Source: Zygnema cylindricum (Eukaryota; Streptophyta; Zygnematophyceae; Zygnematales; Zygnemataceae). From it: DNA of 64,000 bases. A program made the position numbers and the translations under genes. The stretch is from NCBI GenBank assembly GCA_037447655.1, contig JBBHKE010000742.1, positions 45,078 to 109,077 of the forward strand, written 5' to 3'. This document shows positions 1-13,300 of this stretch, piece by piece. Position 1 is the stretch's first letter; each line of letters opens with the position of its first letter. Below the pieces are notes generated by a model. That model worked only from the letters and a program-made list of their open reading frames with translations, was not told where the DNA came from and ran no database searches.

Positions 1-624
1 TTCAGGGTGTCTCAGGTGCAGGAGACAAACAGGTGTCCACTCGGAGTGGGATAAATCACACCTATTAACCCCAATAAAATAAACTTCTTTCTTGGAGTGG
101 GATACGTTACACCTATTACCACCGAAACTAAGATTTTATGCCCTAAATCGCTCACACGAATAAAAGCCGAAACCCTACGTTTTTCACAAAATAAGCCCCA
201 ATTATCCACATTAAGCAAGGTGAGACGCGGAAAAAAAACCCCCCGTTATCCACACTAAAAAGTGTGTGTGTGCTTGTTTAAAATTAAAAATACTTCTTTA
301 CCCTCGCTAAATCCCGTATTTTAGAATCAAAGCCACCATTATCCACATTGCATAGGGTGAGGTTCTTTCTTCAAATAAAATAACCCCAATTATCCACACT
401 AAATAGGGTGAGGCTCACCTGTGGACAAACAGAGGACGTGGACTCTGTGGGACTTTAATCGGTTTATACCCAATATTGTAGGGGCGAAAAACCTGAAGAG
501 GGAAAAAAAAATATCTAATCAATGATTTTAAAACTATTTAATGGATATAGAGATACCTAACGATATTGACAATATTAAACAAAATTGACAGCATTTAACA
601 TGATCCACACTATTTCTTTTTTGA

Positions 625-725
625 GAATTGACATGGAAAAAAGCGAGAGAGAAAAGGGAGGGAGAGAGAGGGGGAGAGGGAGGGGAGGGGGAGAGCGAGT
701 GGGAGAGGGAGAGGGAGAGGCCCAC
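625..725. repeat. GA/GGGA-rich low-complexity tract
   Basis: A run of about 85 bases built from gaga and ggga units, nearly pure purine on the + strand. Confidence 0.85.
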
Positions 726-892
726 ATTCAATTCTAAGTAAACCCTAATTAGACATTAGGGTTTGGGGCCCACATGGCTTCATCGTCAGGATGAGCAATC
801 ACCAAAAGTACATTCCGTATATCCGTACAATTTGTCCTGCATTACATAGGACAAAACAATGAACTAATGAAAGTGAATCGAAGGGAATCGAA

Positions 893-1010
893 ATCTCCTT
901 CCCTCTTTCCCCCTCTCTTTCCCTCCCTCTCCCCCTCTTTCCTTTCCCTCTACCTTTCTCTCCCCCCCCCACCCCCCTCTCTCTCTCTCTCTCTCTTTCG
1001 TCCCCTCCCT
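893..1010. repeat. CT-rich low-complexity tract
   Basis: Pyrimidine-only sequence of ccct, tctt and (tc)n units, opposite in strand sense to the purine tract at 625-725. Confidence 0.85.
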
Positions 1011-1317
1011 CTGATGTCATAAAATGACTGACAATGTCATAGAGCATGACTAAAATGATGATAAAATAAAATGATGTCTAAAATGATTATGACGTCATAA
1101 AATTATTTCGAATTCCATCAGATTAAACTCCAGATTCGATGACAAAATATCTCAACTTGCCACATTTAAAAAAAGATGAAGAAAACATAAATGTGATTTG
1201 TGGTTCGAAAAAAATTGTTGTCTGGTTATGTTGTATGAATAAATTTAATTTCCATCACATAAATTACAATTTTAAAAAAAGCTCAAAGATCAGGTTTCCT
1301 TTTAGGGAAAAAAAGAA

Positions 1318-1388
1318 ACCTCTCCCTCCCCTCCTCCCCCTCTCTTGCCCTCCCTCCTCTCCTCCGCTTCCCCCTCGCCCTCTCTTCA
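1318..1388. repeat. CT-rich low-complexity tract
   Basis: A block of ccctcc/ctctc units about 70 bases long. Open frames on both strands across it are shadows of the composition. Confidence 0.8.
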
Positions 1389-2332
1389 TCAAGCTCTACA
1401 GCGTTGCTGCAAGAATCAAATTCCTTTGGAAATTTCTTTTCGGCTGGAAAAATGTGGAACTGTGATTCTTCCATGGGCTCATAAATTTGGTTTCCTAATT
1501 TGAGGTTAAAATTAAAATCTGCCCTGAAATCTCAGACAGTGAAAGGAAGAATTTGTCCAAAAATGATAACCATTAGAAATTTTAGGGTTTGCACGTTGAG
1601 AATTTTTTTAAAGGTTTTCAAGCTGAGAAGAAGTTGAGGAGACCTTGGGTCCGCCATAGTCTTGGGGAAGCAAAAAGGCGCTTGCTTCACAGTGCGTATC
1701 CACAAGAATGGCAAGAACTACTTATTTTTTCAAATAAGCAATGCATCAATGATTTCATATGCAAATATTCTCAACAAGTAAAATTCATATACAGATATGG
1801 GTAGAGATAGGAACGGAGGAGAGAGAGAGTGAGAGAGAGAGAGTGAGAGAGAGGTGCTTGGCTAAAGGAGGCCAGGGTCGCCCAGGTGTCGTTTCGTTTC
1901 GAATGGCGGTCCTATGAATAGTTCGAAATCAGCTTTAGCGTGCGTCCGTGTGGCAACCCTACGCGTGTAGTAAAATTTGGCCGCGGAAACGCACGAAATA
2001 TTATTCATGCTTTTATAGTTTTTTACTTTTTTTCATACTTTTACTGTACGAATAATCAAATAATATATCCTCGTACATTTACTAGAATTTCCCAGCGGAA
2101 ACGCACGAAATGTTATTCATGCTTTTATTCATACTTTTATAGTTTTATACTTTTATTGTACAAATAATGTATCCTGAATCCTCGTACATTTCTGTACTTT
2201 ACTTCCACCCCGTACGGTGGTACAGTACACGGAAAAACGGCTGTACGGCTGTACTGTACTCTTGCCAATGCTGTTCTGTCATTTAGGTTACAATTTTTTT
2301 CTGTATGTGGTTTTCTACTTTCTGGAGAAACA

Positions 2333-4403
2333 ATGGCGCATCTTCGCGGAGCAGTGGAAGCTTCCGCACGAATATTCGGAAACGTAATCGGGAACGGATT
2401 GCGTTCCGGACATAAGGTTTTGCGAGCGAAGCTGATTGGTGAACACGTGGCAAACTGGTATCCTACACCAGTTCAAAAGCTTGATCCAATGTACGAAGAT
2501 CCCGGAGAAGCAAAGTGAGTTTTCTCCTCATTTTCACTGTTAACGTTATTTTTTTTTTCAGGTTTTTCTTAAGGTTATTATGGTTTTTCATTTCGTTGTA
2601 CTTTTCGCCAAGTGAAATTTTGTGTTCTATGCAAAAGTTCACAATTTAGGGTTTTGAAGGATTTTTTTCCTTGTCAGTTTACAGATTTTTTTTTGGTAAG
2701 AGTGTAGTCGAAATTGGACTAGGACGATTGAAAAGAGGAATCTAAGATTTCAATCTACAATAGAATTTAAGATTTATTCAACTCCCTAGTATTTTTTGTC
2801 ATCCTTTTCTCATGTAGAATGTTGGTGCATTTTATATTACACTGTGTATCTCGATTAGTACTATTATTTTTTTCGCCTCTTAAATCAACTTTTCTTTGTA
2901 CACACGTGTCCAAATTTCATTTGGAAACCGTCAGTGGAAGGTAATAATCTTACTTTTCCAATCGCAATACGTTGCAATTGTCAGCAGTTTACGACAAATG
3001 ATAGCATGAATGGAAAAATGCTTGTTCTTCATTGGGAATTTTGTACGTAAATCATGAGGCTATATGGACAAATTTTTTCCACAATCTAGGTTTTGTAATT
3101 ATTGCAGTCCACGCTAAATACTGGCTAAGCACACAAAAATATTGAATTATTCAATATCAACATTACTATGGTCTAGGTTAATTATGATGTAAACTATTGC
3201 CCAGATTAGAAAATAGCATAGGTTTAATGTGCGAAAACAATTGGAAACACTATATATTGCAACCCCGTATAGTATGTGTACTTTACGTATTGTGAAGTGG
3301 CATGGTTTCTAGGCTTCTATAGAAGAGTAATCATTGAGGTATATATAGGCACAAGTAAATAGCAAATTGAATAGCAGCTATGACTAGTTTTGTGAACTCT
3401 TCTGACTTGCGAATCTGTGTTTTTTTTTGTTAAACCTTGCAATTGAGAGAGGCTGGGGGAAATTGCTTTTTTTTATCATAGCCCTGTAATTCGAATTTTT
3501 ATGAAATTTTGAGGTCTTCCACTCACTCAAGGCTTATCTGCTGGAGCTCTCCCATTTTTACATTTGGTAGCAATTTATTTAGGATAAGTGAATGCAGGGA
3601 AAACTCTGGTACAGTAATGTCTTATATATAGCATTTCCAATTGTTTTCGCACATTAAACTGATGGAAATTAGTATGGTTCGCACTGTTTCATGTGTGCAG
3701 AAAATGTAGCTTAGTGTACATGATTCTAGTCCACTTACACTTTTCTGGTAGATATTGCTTTTATCTTGAGGTGATCTTGAGGTTGCTGCTTTAACTCGGT
3801 CTATAGTTTTGGTGCGGTATTAAAAGGAGTCACTTTTACATCTCATTTCATTGTCCATGTTAATTACCCTAATTCGAGTGTGTTTTTCTCTTTGACTCAA
3901 AATCTTACGTCAGTGTTGAGAAAAAATTTGTTAAGCGCTGCACAATGAGCCAGGTGGCAAAACATAATTTAGTGTAGTTAATTATAATAAACTGTGAACG
4001 CTATTAGTGCACTAACTCTAATAGCGATGGGCAGCGTAGTTTGGATCGTAGGGTTTAGTATAATTTGAATCATTTGTTGCTTGAAGTGTGAAAACTGGGC
4101 ATAGAAATGAGATGAAAAAATGGAAAATGCAAACAGTTTTGCAAATGAAAGAGAGACAGGAAGATGAGGTGTATTGTGAAGATTGACTGGGTATGTTTTA
4201 CGTTCAAAGAGTTATTGTGTTTTGTTGGTTTGGTCTATTCCTCTCATAGATACTATTAGTTTCTTACTGACATTGTTTTGCCTTAATGTGAACTTTTCCT
4301 ATGGGACAATTTCAGGAGAGTGTTGAAGCTGGAGAAGATGAAGAGGAGAGGGAAGGGACCTCCCAAAAAAGGACAAGGGAAAAGAGCTGCCAAGAGGAAG
4401 TAG
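2333..4403 (+). CDS. MRPS33: Mitochondrial ribosomal protein S33 (two exons)
   Basis: The spliced product is an 89-residue protein of the mitochondrial small-subunit ribosomal protein S33 family. Exon 1 is 2333-2514 and exon 2 is 4316-4403, ending in TAG. The intron has a GTGAGT donor at 2515 and a TTTCAG acceptor ending at 4315; it splits a Lys codon (AA|G), and the frame continues perfectly. Family signatures are visible: ARIFG near the N-terminus, HKVLRAKLIGE and WYP mid-protein, the KLDP...EDP segment, and a basic tail with KMKRRGKGPPKKGQGKR ending AAKRK. The length is close to the usual 90-105 residues. The start ATG was chosen because it opens exon 1 and gives the expected N-terminus. 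The protein acts in the mitoribosome after import. An AATAAA at 4570-4575 is a candidate polyadenylation signal. The family call and splice model are strong; no transcript evidence is available here. Confidence 0.93.
3221..3660. repeat. Inverted repeat inside the S33 intron
   Basis: Positions 3221-3257 and 3624-3660 are near-perfect inverted copies of a 37-base sequence containing gtgcgaaaacaattggaaa, separated by about 370 bases. This could be a small non-autonomous inverted-repeat transposon in the intron, or a hairpin-forming segment of the pre-mRNA. No target duplication was recognised. Confidence 0.7.
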
Positions 4404-7035
4404 TGAGAGAAAAGAAGTTAGGCAAAAAAAAAAGTTACTTTCTCTTCTTTCTCTTTTTTCTCTTCTTTTTTTTCTTTTTTCGACTTATTTTTTGCTGCGA
4501 CTTGGTTTTGCTTCCATGTAAAAGGTTTTGTTTCCTTTTTTTGCGAAACCGTTAACTGTTCAGTTCAACAATAAAATGTCCTCTCGGTTTTGCAAAAATA
4601 GTGGAATGTCAACTCGACAATTTCTTAAACAGATTTTGTGTACATGTTTTGGCACATTTCATGGGACTCGGTTTAGAATGTAGGAGGAAACAAAGTATAG
4701 TGTAGGAGGAAATGCTTTACAAATACTGGATAGATTGTAAGGTTAATATCAGCCCAAAGTAAATATGACACAGTAAAAGGAGGTAGTTTGTTTTTTTTTT
4801 TAGTTCATAACCGATTCTGATGGATAATTCCGGTAGAAATCCAAATTTTCTTCACTCTCCATGTCTCTTTAATTTCCTTAATCTCTTTTCTTAATCACAG
4901 AGATCTCGAGGCTCTATTGTTGTATGAGCTTTAAGTGTTTGTGAGATTTGAAAATGACTCCTAAAAAAATTGTTGTTTCGATTTGAAACAGTATTAACCG
5001 TTTTTTGTGACATTCAGATACTGGTTATTTTCTGATTTCAAGTGCCATAACCGAAAAAAAAAAAATGCTAAATCTAAATCTGTATATGATTTCTTCTTTT
5101 CAGGCCAACCAAAGTTGCCTGCGATTAATGCTTAAACTCTAATTTTTCTTCCTCTTCTTTCTAGTATTTGCTTAATTGTTTCATGAGGATTTAACTCAGG
5201 ATCTATAGAAAGAATAAAACGGAAAAACATTTAATCGAAACAGTAATTTATGAAAGATGATGGCATGTTACCAGATTATGGTAAGTTATCGATGTTAATG
5301 GAACCTCAAAACAATATAAAATAGACTCTCCTGGGAGGAAGACCACATGAGAAACTTGCAGAGGTCCTTCTCTAAAGCCTCTCCACTCTGGTTGCGAGAG
5401 TGGATAATAAGGCCCGGTTCTTTCTCTTGGGGTAGGAGGAGGAGATTTTTTAATTTTATTTTCTCTCGTCAATCTGAAACTAAGCACATTTTCGATTTTG
5501 TACTTTTGCAGAGATAGATAGATAGGTGTCTCAGTTTATGGGAAAAATCAGGATTCGTCGTTTTGCTCAACGAAACTTGCACCTACAAGCCTTAATTCTT
5601 TCCGCAAGCCTTTTTCCAGAAAAAAGTAATGTATGCGAAAAGGTATTGTTCGCCATACGACCTTCCCAATTTGTGAGATGCGTCATCGTTTTTTTGGTTT
5701 CAAATTGTGCGCAACCAAAAAATTTTAGGGATGACCAGTAAGAGCTTTTTTTAATAAAAGTGTCACACTAAAGCTTTTTACAGGCACACTTTAATTGCGT
5801 GCACACGCGACAATGTAGTGCACTGTTTAGAGCGCTGCAAAGTCAACCATAGAAGAAAAGAAAGGCCATGGAATGGCTGTCACAGTAACATCTCCTTTTT
5901 GCATTTTTAAGAGGACGGTCTTCCATGGTAGAAAGGGCTCCAATAATGAATCATCCAATGAGCATATCCTATGACTGCAATGCAGCATTCAGAAACCACA
6001 TGCATGTTCAGCATTTGCAAATATAGAACCCTGTGAAACTCTTTTTCTCTGCCAACGATATGAAAAGGTATGAAGGATAGCGCGAAAACGGAAAAGAGTT
6101 ACATTGAACAGGTTCAGAGTAACAGAGAACTGGTTTGAAAGAAACTGGAGAAGCGCTGTTCTTACTGCAATCTCATTCTTTTTAGTCTAGCAGACACACT
6201 AACACTATGCATTCAGTGTCCTGCACATTAAACTCAGGCTAGTACGGCGGTCGTACATTTGTTCTAAGGCGAAGAAACAGCCAAACTCTTGTGCCTATCA
6301 GCAGTTAACAAAAAGAAAAGCAAGCTCTGGTAGTTATATCATTGGTTTTGATTGACACGGTCCATCGAAAGGCATAACATGATTGTTACTCGCACTTTTC
6401 GTGTTTTTTGAAAGTACTTGAAATGGAGTGCTAAACGTTATCAGATTTCCTATCGAGCCACATTTTTAGATCTCTTTTGCTTTATCCCCGCCTCCTGTTC
6501 TCTCTCCAAGTATAACAAAGTCAATATTTTGACTATGAAGATAAGAATTTGTGGGAAATCATTATGAGGTTCTACCTTATTCAAAACCATTGAACACGCT
6601 TAAACAGTCACTATCTTATAAAAATGGAATAAGTTCCTTTCCTCTCATCAAAACGGAGGCTAGTGTGTATTTCTTGTTTGGTTTCCCCAACAGACCTTTG
6701 TCATTTAAATTAAATAAATAATTATCAACTCCACGGAGGTTATTTTACAAGCCTAACATGCACTAATCCTATTGTCATCTTAATGAAACAACAGTAAAAA
6801 ACATCAAAAGAAATATGCTACAGACTCGACTTATATGGTGGGTGCTTTCAGTTATAATATAGAGACTTCACATTTCATCCCCAAGTCATGTCTCTCCATA
6901 TCAGAAAACCTGCAACAATTAAAAAGATCAGCCCGCTCTTATGATTTTATTTTATCCTTTGTCCAAAGTATCAATTCCTTATGATTCTTTTCTGATCCCA
7001 GACAAGGATAATTGCCTAATTTGAGCCACATTTAT
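4404..7035. other. Intergenic region between S33 and the amidase
   Basis: AT-rich sequence between the convergent ends of the two host genes. A minus-strand open frame at 5248-5487 (79 codons) and a plus-strand one at 5526-5741 (71 codons) show no recognisable domain or composition bias. No tRNA, rRNA or transposon protein was recognised. The region probably holds 3' UTRs and spacer. Confidence 0.5.
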
Positions 7036-7207
7036 TCATGTGTGGCCATCGAGTGTCAAAAGAACACGGTAAAGATCCGGCCGTCGATCTCTGAATATTC
7101 CCCAATTGGCTCGATCCGCCCCAATTTTATCCAAATCAAAAGTTGCGACCACAATTGCTTCATCCTTATCATTTGCCTCTTGCACTATTTCACCCGTAGG
7201 ACCTGGT

Positions 7208-7247
<40 letters not shown>

Positions 7248-10200
7248 AAAAACAAACAGGAGAATGTGTCAATTTTGCAAGCACTTAGCCATAATGCGGT
7301 TTTAATCTTGAAATGCAAAAATTGATGAGCTTTTACATGAAACAGGTCTCCAATTTGGGGACTTTCAATTTGTATAATCGTACTTTAGTACAATAATTTG
7401 TTGTACTCTTATTCACATGTACCTCGGTACTTTCATACTCTTAAGTACGGCGTCACCATACGTTCGTAAGTCGATTCAAACCGGATTCGGCTTGATTGAC
7501 CAAATCGCCGCAAAAACCAAATCAAACCATAAAAAACCGATAAGCAAAGAACCGGAATAATCAGGCTTAGGACAAAATAATAAGACAAAATGCTTACCTG
7601 CAATGAAAGTCTTTCCATAAAATTTGAGCGTTCCTTTTCCGTTTTCAGTTTCAATAATTTCTTCTCCGATACGATTACAGGCGACTAAGGGCATCTGCAG
7701 TCCAAAAATCAACTTTTTTTAAGAAAGTGATCTCGTTACGCCACAATGTTGCCCAAAATCTATTCAAGATGAAAGAAAGGGAGACGAGGTCAAAAAAGGA
7801 ATGTTCACTTAAGTAGATTCTTTTTGAACTGTACAGATAAACAAAGATGGTTTCACAATAAACGGTGTGTCTAAAACTTGCAAATTTCCACGTTCCAAAA
7901 CAAGGACATAATTCATTAAAAACAAGGAAGTGATTGTTACGATAGGGAAATCGGCATAAAAGTACGACTGCAAAATGAATAAAAGAAAAACCAAAAGAAA
8001 AAAAAAATGAAATTAATACTTTGGTCGCAAATTGTTCGTTATTATTGCAAATCAACTATCTTGGCATTTTGATTATGAAAAACACTTCCTCTTTTTGCTC
8101 CTTCTTCCGGCTCTCTCCCTTCCTCTCTTCCTCTTCAAACGCTCTGAATAAACTCACTCTACCTCATATAACCCATTTCCCACCAACCGGATTGCCCCGT
8201 GTGCTTCTGCATGACTCTCTCCTCTCCCTCTCCTTCTCCGTCTCCCTCTCGCTCTCCCCCTCCCCCTCCCTCTCCCTCTCTCTCCACCCACCAGATTCAC
8301 CCCTCCATATCCCTGCATGACTCTCCTCTCCCTCCCCTCTCCCTCTTCCTCCCCCTCCCCCTCCCTCTCCCCTGTATCCCTCTAGCTCTCCCCCCACCCA
8401 CCAGATTGGCTCCCGCGTGTCCCTGCATAACTCTCTGCCAGTGGTCCCGGGAGTCGAGGGAAGGGTCGTGAGGCTCCGACCCAATAGCGGAGGGATAGAA
8501 GAGGAGCTCCGCCCCCATGACTGCCATGGCTCGGGCGCACTCAGGGAACCACTGGTCCCAGCAGATGGCTGGGGGGGAGGGGGAGGGAGAGGGAGGGGGA
8601 GGGGGGAGGGGAGAGAGAGAACAGGGATAGAAAGAGGCTGGACAAGGGGGGCGACATCGACAGGACAGAAAATCGACGTTTCGGATCAATCGATACGACA
8701 TCTTAGGAAATCGATTTGGGTGGAGGAGCAAAGGAGGGGGGGAGCGCAAGATGGAAGTCGCAGGATCGGAAAAGAAGGAAAGGAGGAGGAATCCGTCAGA
8801 TCAGAAATCCGAATCGACGAAGGTGAACAAAAAAACTCACCAACTCCAATTTTGGCATATTTAGTATTCCAAACCTGGAAAACAAAAAAAAGAAAACAAA
8901 AAAAAGAGATTTACTACTATTTACCTGTGTCATATGACACGGACATATACTTTTAGTATAATGTATTTGCCTCGAAAGTATTCGAAAATTGAAGCAGTTT
9001 TTGACATAGAATGCTATTAATGATCTTACCCAACATTTTCTCTCCTTATTTATTTTATTTTTTTTCTTTTTTTTCTTAATAAACAATGTTAACTTAGATA
9101 TAACTTATATATGCCATTTTAATGTAGCCGCTAGAGATTCAAGAGAAAAACAGTTTTATCCCAAGATTTTGAAAAGTAAATATCACCCCAGTGATTTTTT
9201 CTTATCTCTCTTTTTTCTTTTTGTTTTGTTTTTTTTATTAGTTATTTATTTTGAGTTTCTGGACTTTTAAAGTACCTTGAATCCGGTATTCCCAGGATTG
9301 AAGTAAAACTTTTCTTCATAACCTGTCAAAAACATTTCAGAATTTTGTCCTTTCTTTAACCAAAATTGAAGTGTTGAAACTACAAAAAAGACTCGCAAAC
9401 GTTACAATCATAACAACAAAAGATAGTATTAATCGTAATACTCATACTTCAGAAAAAAAAAACAGCATTCTATCAACTCTTACATATATCCTCCATCTAT
9501 GAAACAAAAGTTGGGGCAAGACAAACGAAAAAATTTGGATAATAGAACTTTCAGCCCACAGGGAACCCATTCCCATATTCAATTCCCTCTTCCCATATAC
9601 AAATCGTTGTTATTAAAGCTACTAAACTTCTCATTAAATCAGAAACTGTTTAAAATTTTAGAAGAGTGAGACTCTCTCCGATATTGAAAGACGAATATAT
9701 AATATCGACGATAAACTCTGGACCATTCATCCATCCTTAGACGCTCCAGATTTCATCTTAACCTCACCAAAGTCACTACACTATAACTTCACCGCTCATC
9801 ATTATTAGTGTTAATAACACTAGTTCAGTCGCGACTTTTTCTGGCCAAAAATCACAAAATAGAGTTAACAGCATTATTTCAGGACGTGGACTACAATCTG
9901 CCACGTCTCCTTGCACTAAATTAGTATTATTAATTCTAATTTCGCATTGACACTAATAAATCTTTAACGCTAATAACGATGAGTGGTGTAGTTTGACTCG
10001 TTACAATTGTTAAGTAATGATTATTTGATGCACCCAAATAAATTACTGTGGAGCACTGTAACGACAAATCCTAAAGTGGGTCGACAACACTCACCACTCT
10101 AGTCCTGTTTTTATTGTGTCTATCCGCTAATCCACACTAATAAAGGTAGTACAGTCCTCCCAAATCAGGCAAGCTTTGCAATAAACTCATGTTTCACACT

Positions 10201-10268
10201 AGCCAGAAGTAGATAATTTGCCACACAAATCATAAGATTAACGTTCAGTTCATGAATAGTGTTGCGCA

Positions 10269-10320
<52 letters not shown>

Positions 10321-13300
10321 AGAGAAAGAGAGAGAAAGAGAGGGAGAGAGAGAGAGAGGGAGAGAGAGAGAGAGAATGGATGTAGTTTCCTTACCGGGTC
10401 CATCAGGAATATGTGATTTTCGATAAACCCCTAATTCAGATCCGTCGGCGTCCACAACGACCACACTGTTGAAATAGCATTGGTTGGATTTCTCAAAAAA
10501 ACTAACTGGAAGGACCACTTGTAACTCTTTGGCCAGTTCCTTCATCCTGAGAAGACAAGAAGAGAAAAAAAAAAAGTAAAACAGAAAAATATATCAGACA
10601 GTATTGAAGGAAAAAGAGGTTAAAACAAGATCGCCCAGGTATTGCACCAAATTTGGAGCATATTTGACCATTTTCCGTATAGTTTTTTACCTCGTGGATA
10701 TTTATCGGATTTTTTTTTTTGTCTAGAATTCAGATATGAGTGTCTCTAAAAAAAGAACACACTGAATATTGTCAAAAACATTTTTCCAAGTATTATAGAG
10801 AGAAGACATAAGAATTTTTGAAGTATCTTCAAAGTAATTTGAAACCATAACAAAATAAATTGCTTCATAAACGAAATGTATTGATCAATTGCCGACCCTT
10901 GGAAGATTATGACCACACATGAGCTAAAATCGATATATAACAAGCAAAAAAAAAAGGGAGGGAATTGTTTTTTAAAAAACACAAAATCTGTTTTGGCTAA
11001 AGAGTTTTATTTTCTATTGAAAAAAATTAATCCGAAGTAAAATACTACAGTCAATAATTTCAGAAACCCAGAAGCACGAGCACTTTTTGCCATGTTTTTT
11101 TCCTTTTGGAATTTTCTCCTGAAAATAAATTTGTGTAACAATAAGAAACACCTAAAAAATTTCAGACTTTCATATCAGTTTCTCTGTTTTTTTTGTAAAA
11201 TGTTTAGTGAAGCTTATATTATTTCCCCTAGTAGTTTTAGAAAATTCCATTTTCTTTTGCAAATCCTGTTTCCATAACTTATTATGTTTGTTACACCAAT
11301 TGATCATGGAAAATAGACTCTAAGTGTTGCAGTAAGCTACTATAAGCACTTCTCGGATAAGGATATTGGTCTTTAGGGGGAAAGAAAGGGGACTATTTAT
11401 GCTTCTGTACTGGTACACCGTGAATCGTAGAGGGAGAGGGAGAGGAAAAGGGAGAAGGGAGAGTTAAAAACACCAATTGAGCCACATTTTTTTCTGCCTT
11501 CAAACACAAAATGGCGTTAGTAACACTGAATGTTTTTTTCTTAACTTCTGTGGTTCACAATCGTCATTCGGACAGGAAATAGAAACGTTAACAGTAAAAC
11601 AATCCTCATTCTTAAAGTTAATGGAATTACAAGGTATTTTGATATGCTGTTTAAGAACTTTGTTTTTTTCTTTTCAAAGACAAAAACAAATTTGTAAATT
11701 ATAACAGGTAATAAATTGTTTACCCATCTTTAGGGATATTCAGAAAAGGTATGATCAGATCCTTCAAAATTTACGAACTTAAATGTTCAATAAGATTATC
11801 TGTAATTCACTCACAACGGAATTGAGATAGAAAAGAAAGACTATGAAAAAAAAATCATCTTCATTTCAACTGCAATCCTAAAATTCTCTACCTTTCTTGT
11901 TCAAAAAACAGCAAAAGAAATCAACAAAAAGAAAAAAAAAAAAAAATATTGCCAAATCTTACAAAACTACCAGATTTTTTCAGAAACCAAGTATCAAGAC
12001 ATGAATCAAGACGATAGATTCAAAAGAAAAGACCACAAAAAAAAAGGGAAACCTGGCAATTGTCGGATGTCCTTCTCGTGGTTTTGCTCTCAAAAAGTTT
12101 TTCTGCAGCTGTGCTTGACAGAAATAGTGGCCCTCAAAAAGTTCCTGTTTAAGCCCAAATAAATAAAACAAAAAATCATTTAAGGAAAATGCATTTTTTC
12201 TTTTATTGATTCCTTGAGGGAAAAAACCACACGTCCCTCATTACCTGTTTTACCTCTGAACAATCTTAAATTCAATGACACAAATAGTTCTGACATTAAC
12301 AGAAGAGAAGAAAAAAAATCCTAAAAAAAAATGGAAGTTGCAGCTCAAACTGCATTCCACACTGATTTAATTCAAGAAAATGACAAAATTCATGTTAACG
12401 GCAATGAACATTTTCAGAAGGGTGTAATTTGGAGAAAATAAAATAAAGATAAACATCCAAACTTCAAGCTTTCATAGAGTTAAGCTCAATGTCACAGCAG
12501 TCCAACTCTACACGATTCTAAATTATTCGCTTAGTTATAATGGATAACTGGCCTTTCTTGAGTGAATATTAAATATATAAGTACGTTTCTGACCTTGGCA
12601 ACACCCATTGCTATTGGGATTAGTGAATTATTAACTTTAACCCTTTACTAGGATTAACTACACTAAATTACGTCTTGCAACATGGCTTATTTTGGGCAAT
12701 CTACAGATAAAAATACAATACCATTTTCATATCGTTTAAAAAGTTACAAAAGATTATCAAAATCTCAACATATGGACACCTATTTAATTGACTTCGTTTT
12801 CAACAGAGTTATTACTTCAACAAATTAAAGATATTTAATTATAATCGCAAACTTACCAGTTCAACCAAGAAAGAATACACCACCAGACCAATTGAATATG
12901 TAACTAAGATTCTAAATCATAATTCTAGTTATACTGGCAACATACTCTAATTTATGATTTCGGGTAAAAAAACACTACCTAGAATTAGAGTGATTCTCTA
13001 ATAGCCATAAGTGGTGTATCAATCTGTATTCATTGATTAGTACACACTGTTTGCAGATCAGTTCCTGTCCTCAAAAACTTACACATTACATAATAAAACT
13101 ACTGAATTTGTCTAAAAACAATCAAATTGACTTAGTTTTTAAATCTGTCCGTCCACATTACTAACGGTCAACGGTACAATAGTCTGGACCAAAAAATAGG
13201 ATGGGTTCCACACTCTATCACGTGTGGCTTCAGCAAAATAACATTATTTGTCGACTTAGTCGTTTAAGTTGTGAACAACATTACAACCTATGAAAAGTGC

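Larger units (their letters stand above)
1..2332. other. Gene-free upstream region
   Basis: No coding region could be supported here. Positions 1-430 contain several diverged copies of a motif around ccaattatccacacta followed by agggtgagg (near 195, 245, 340 and 390), so this is an old interspersed or tandem repeat. The rest is AT-rich sequence broken by purine- or pyrimidine-rich blocks (annotated separately). Telobox-like motifs (aaaccctaa at about 738, tagggttt at about 1582) are present; such motifs are known in promoters of plant ribosomal-protein genes, but here they are 0.75-1.6 kb from the S33 start, so a role is only a guess. Short open frames in this stretch are low-complexity (Ser/Pro/Leu or Arg/Glu/Gly runs) and look non-coding. 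Confidence 0.6.

Noticed and set aside
730-770. Telomere repeat array
   Set aside because: Only single aaaccctaa and attagggttt words occur, without tandem repetition.
799-1047. Open frames over GA/CT tracts (also 534-731, 1139-1474, 8021-8956, 10165-10395, 21187-21441)
   Set aside because: The translations are Ser/Leu/Pro or Arg/Glu/Gly runs created by the simple repeats. Only the parts that coincide with amidase exons were kept.
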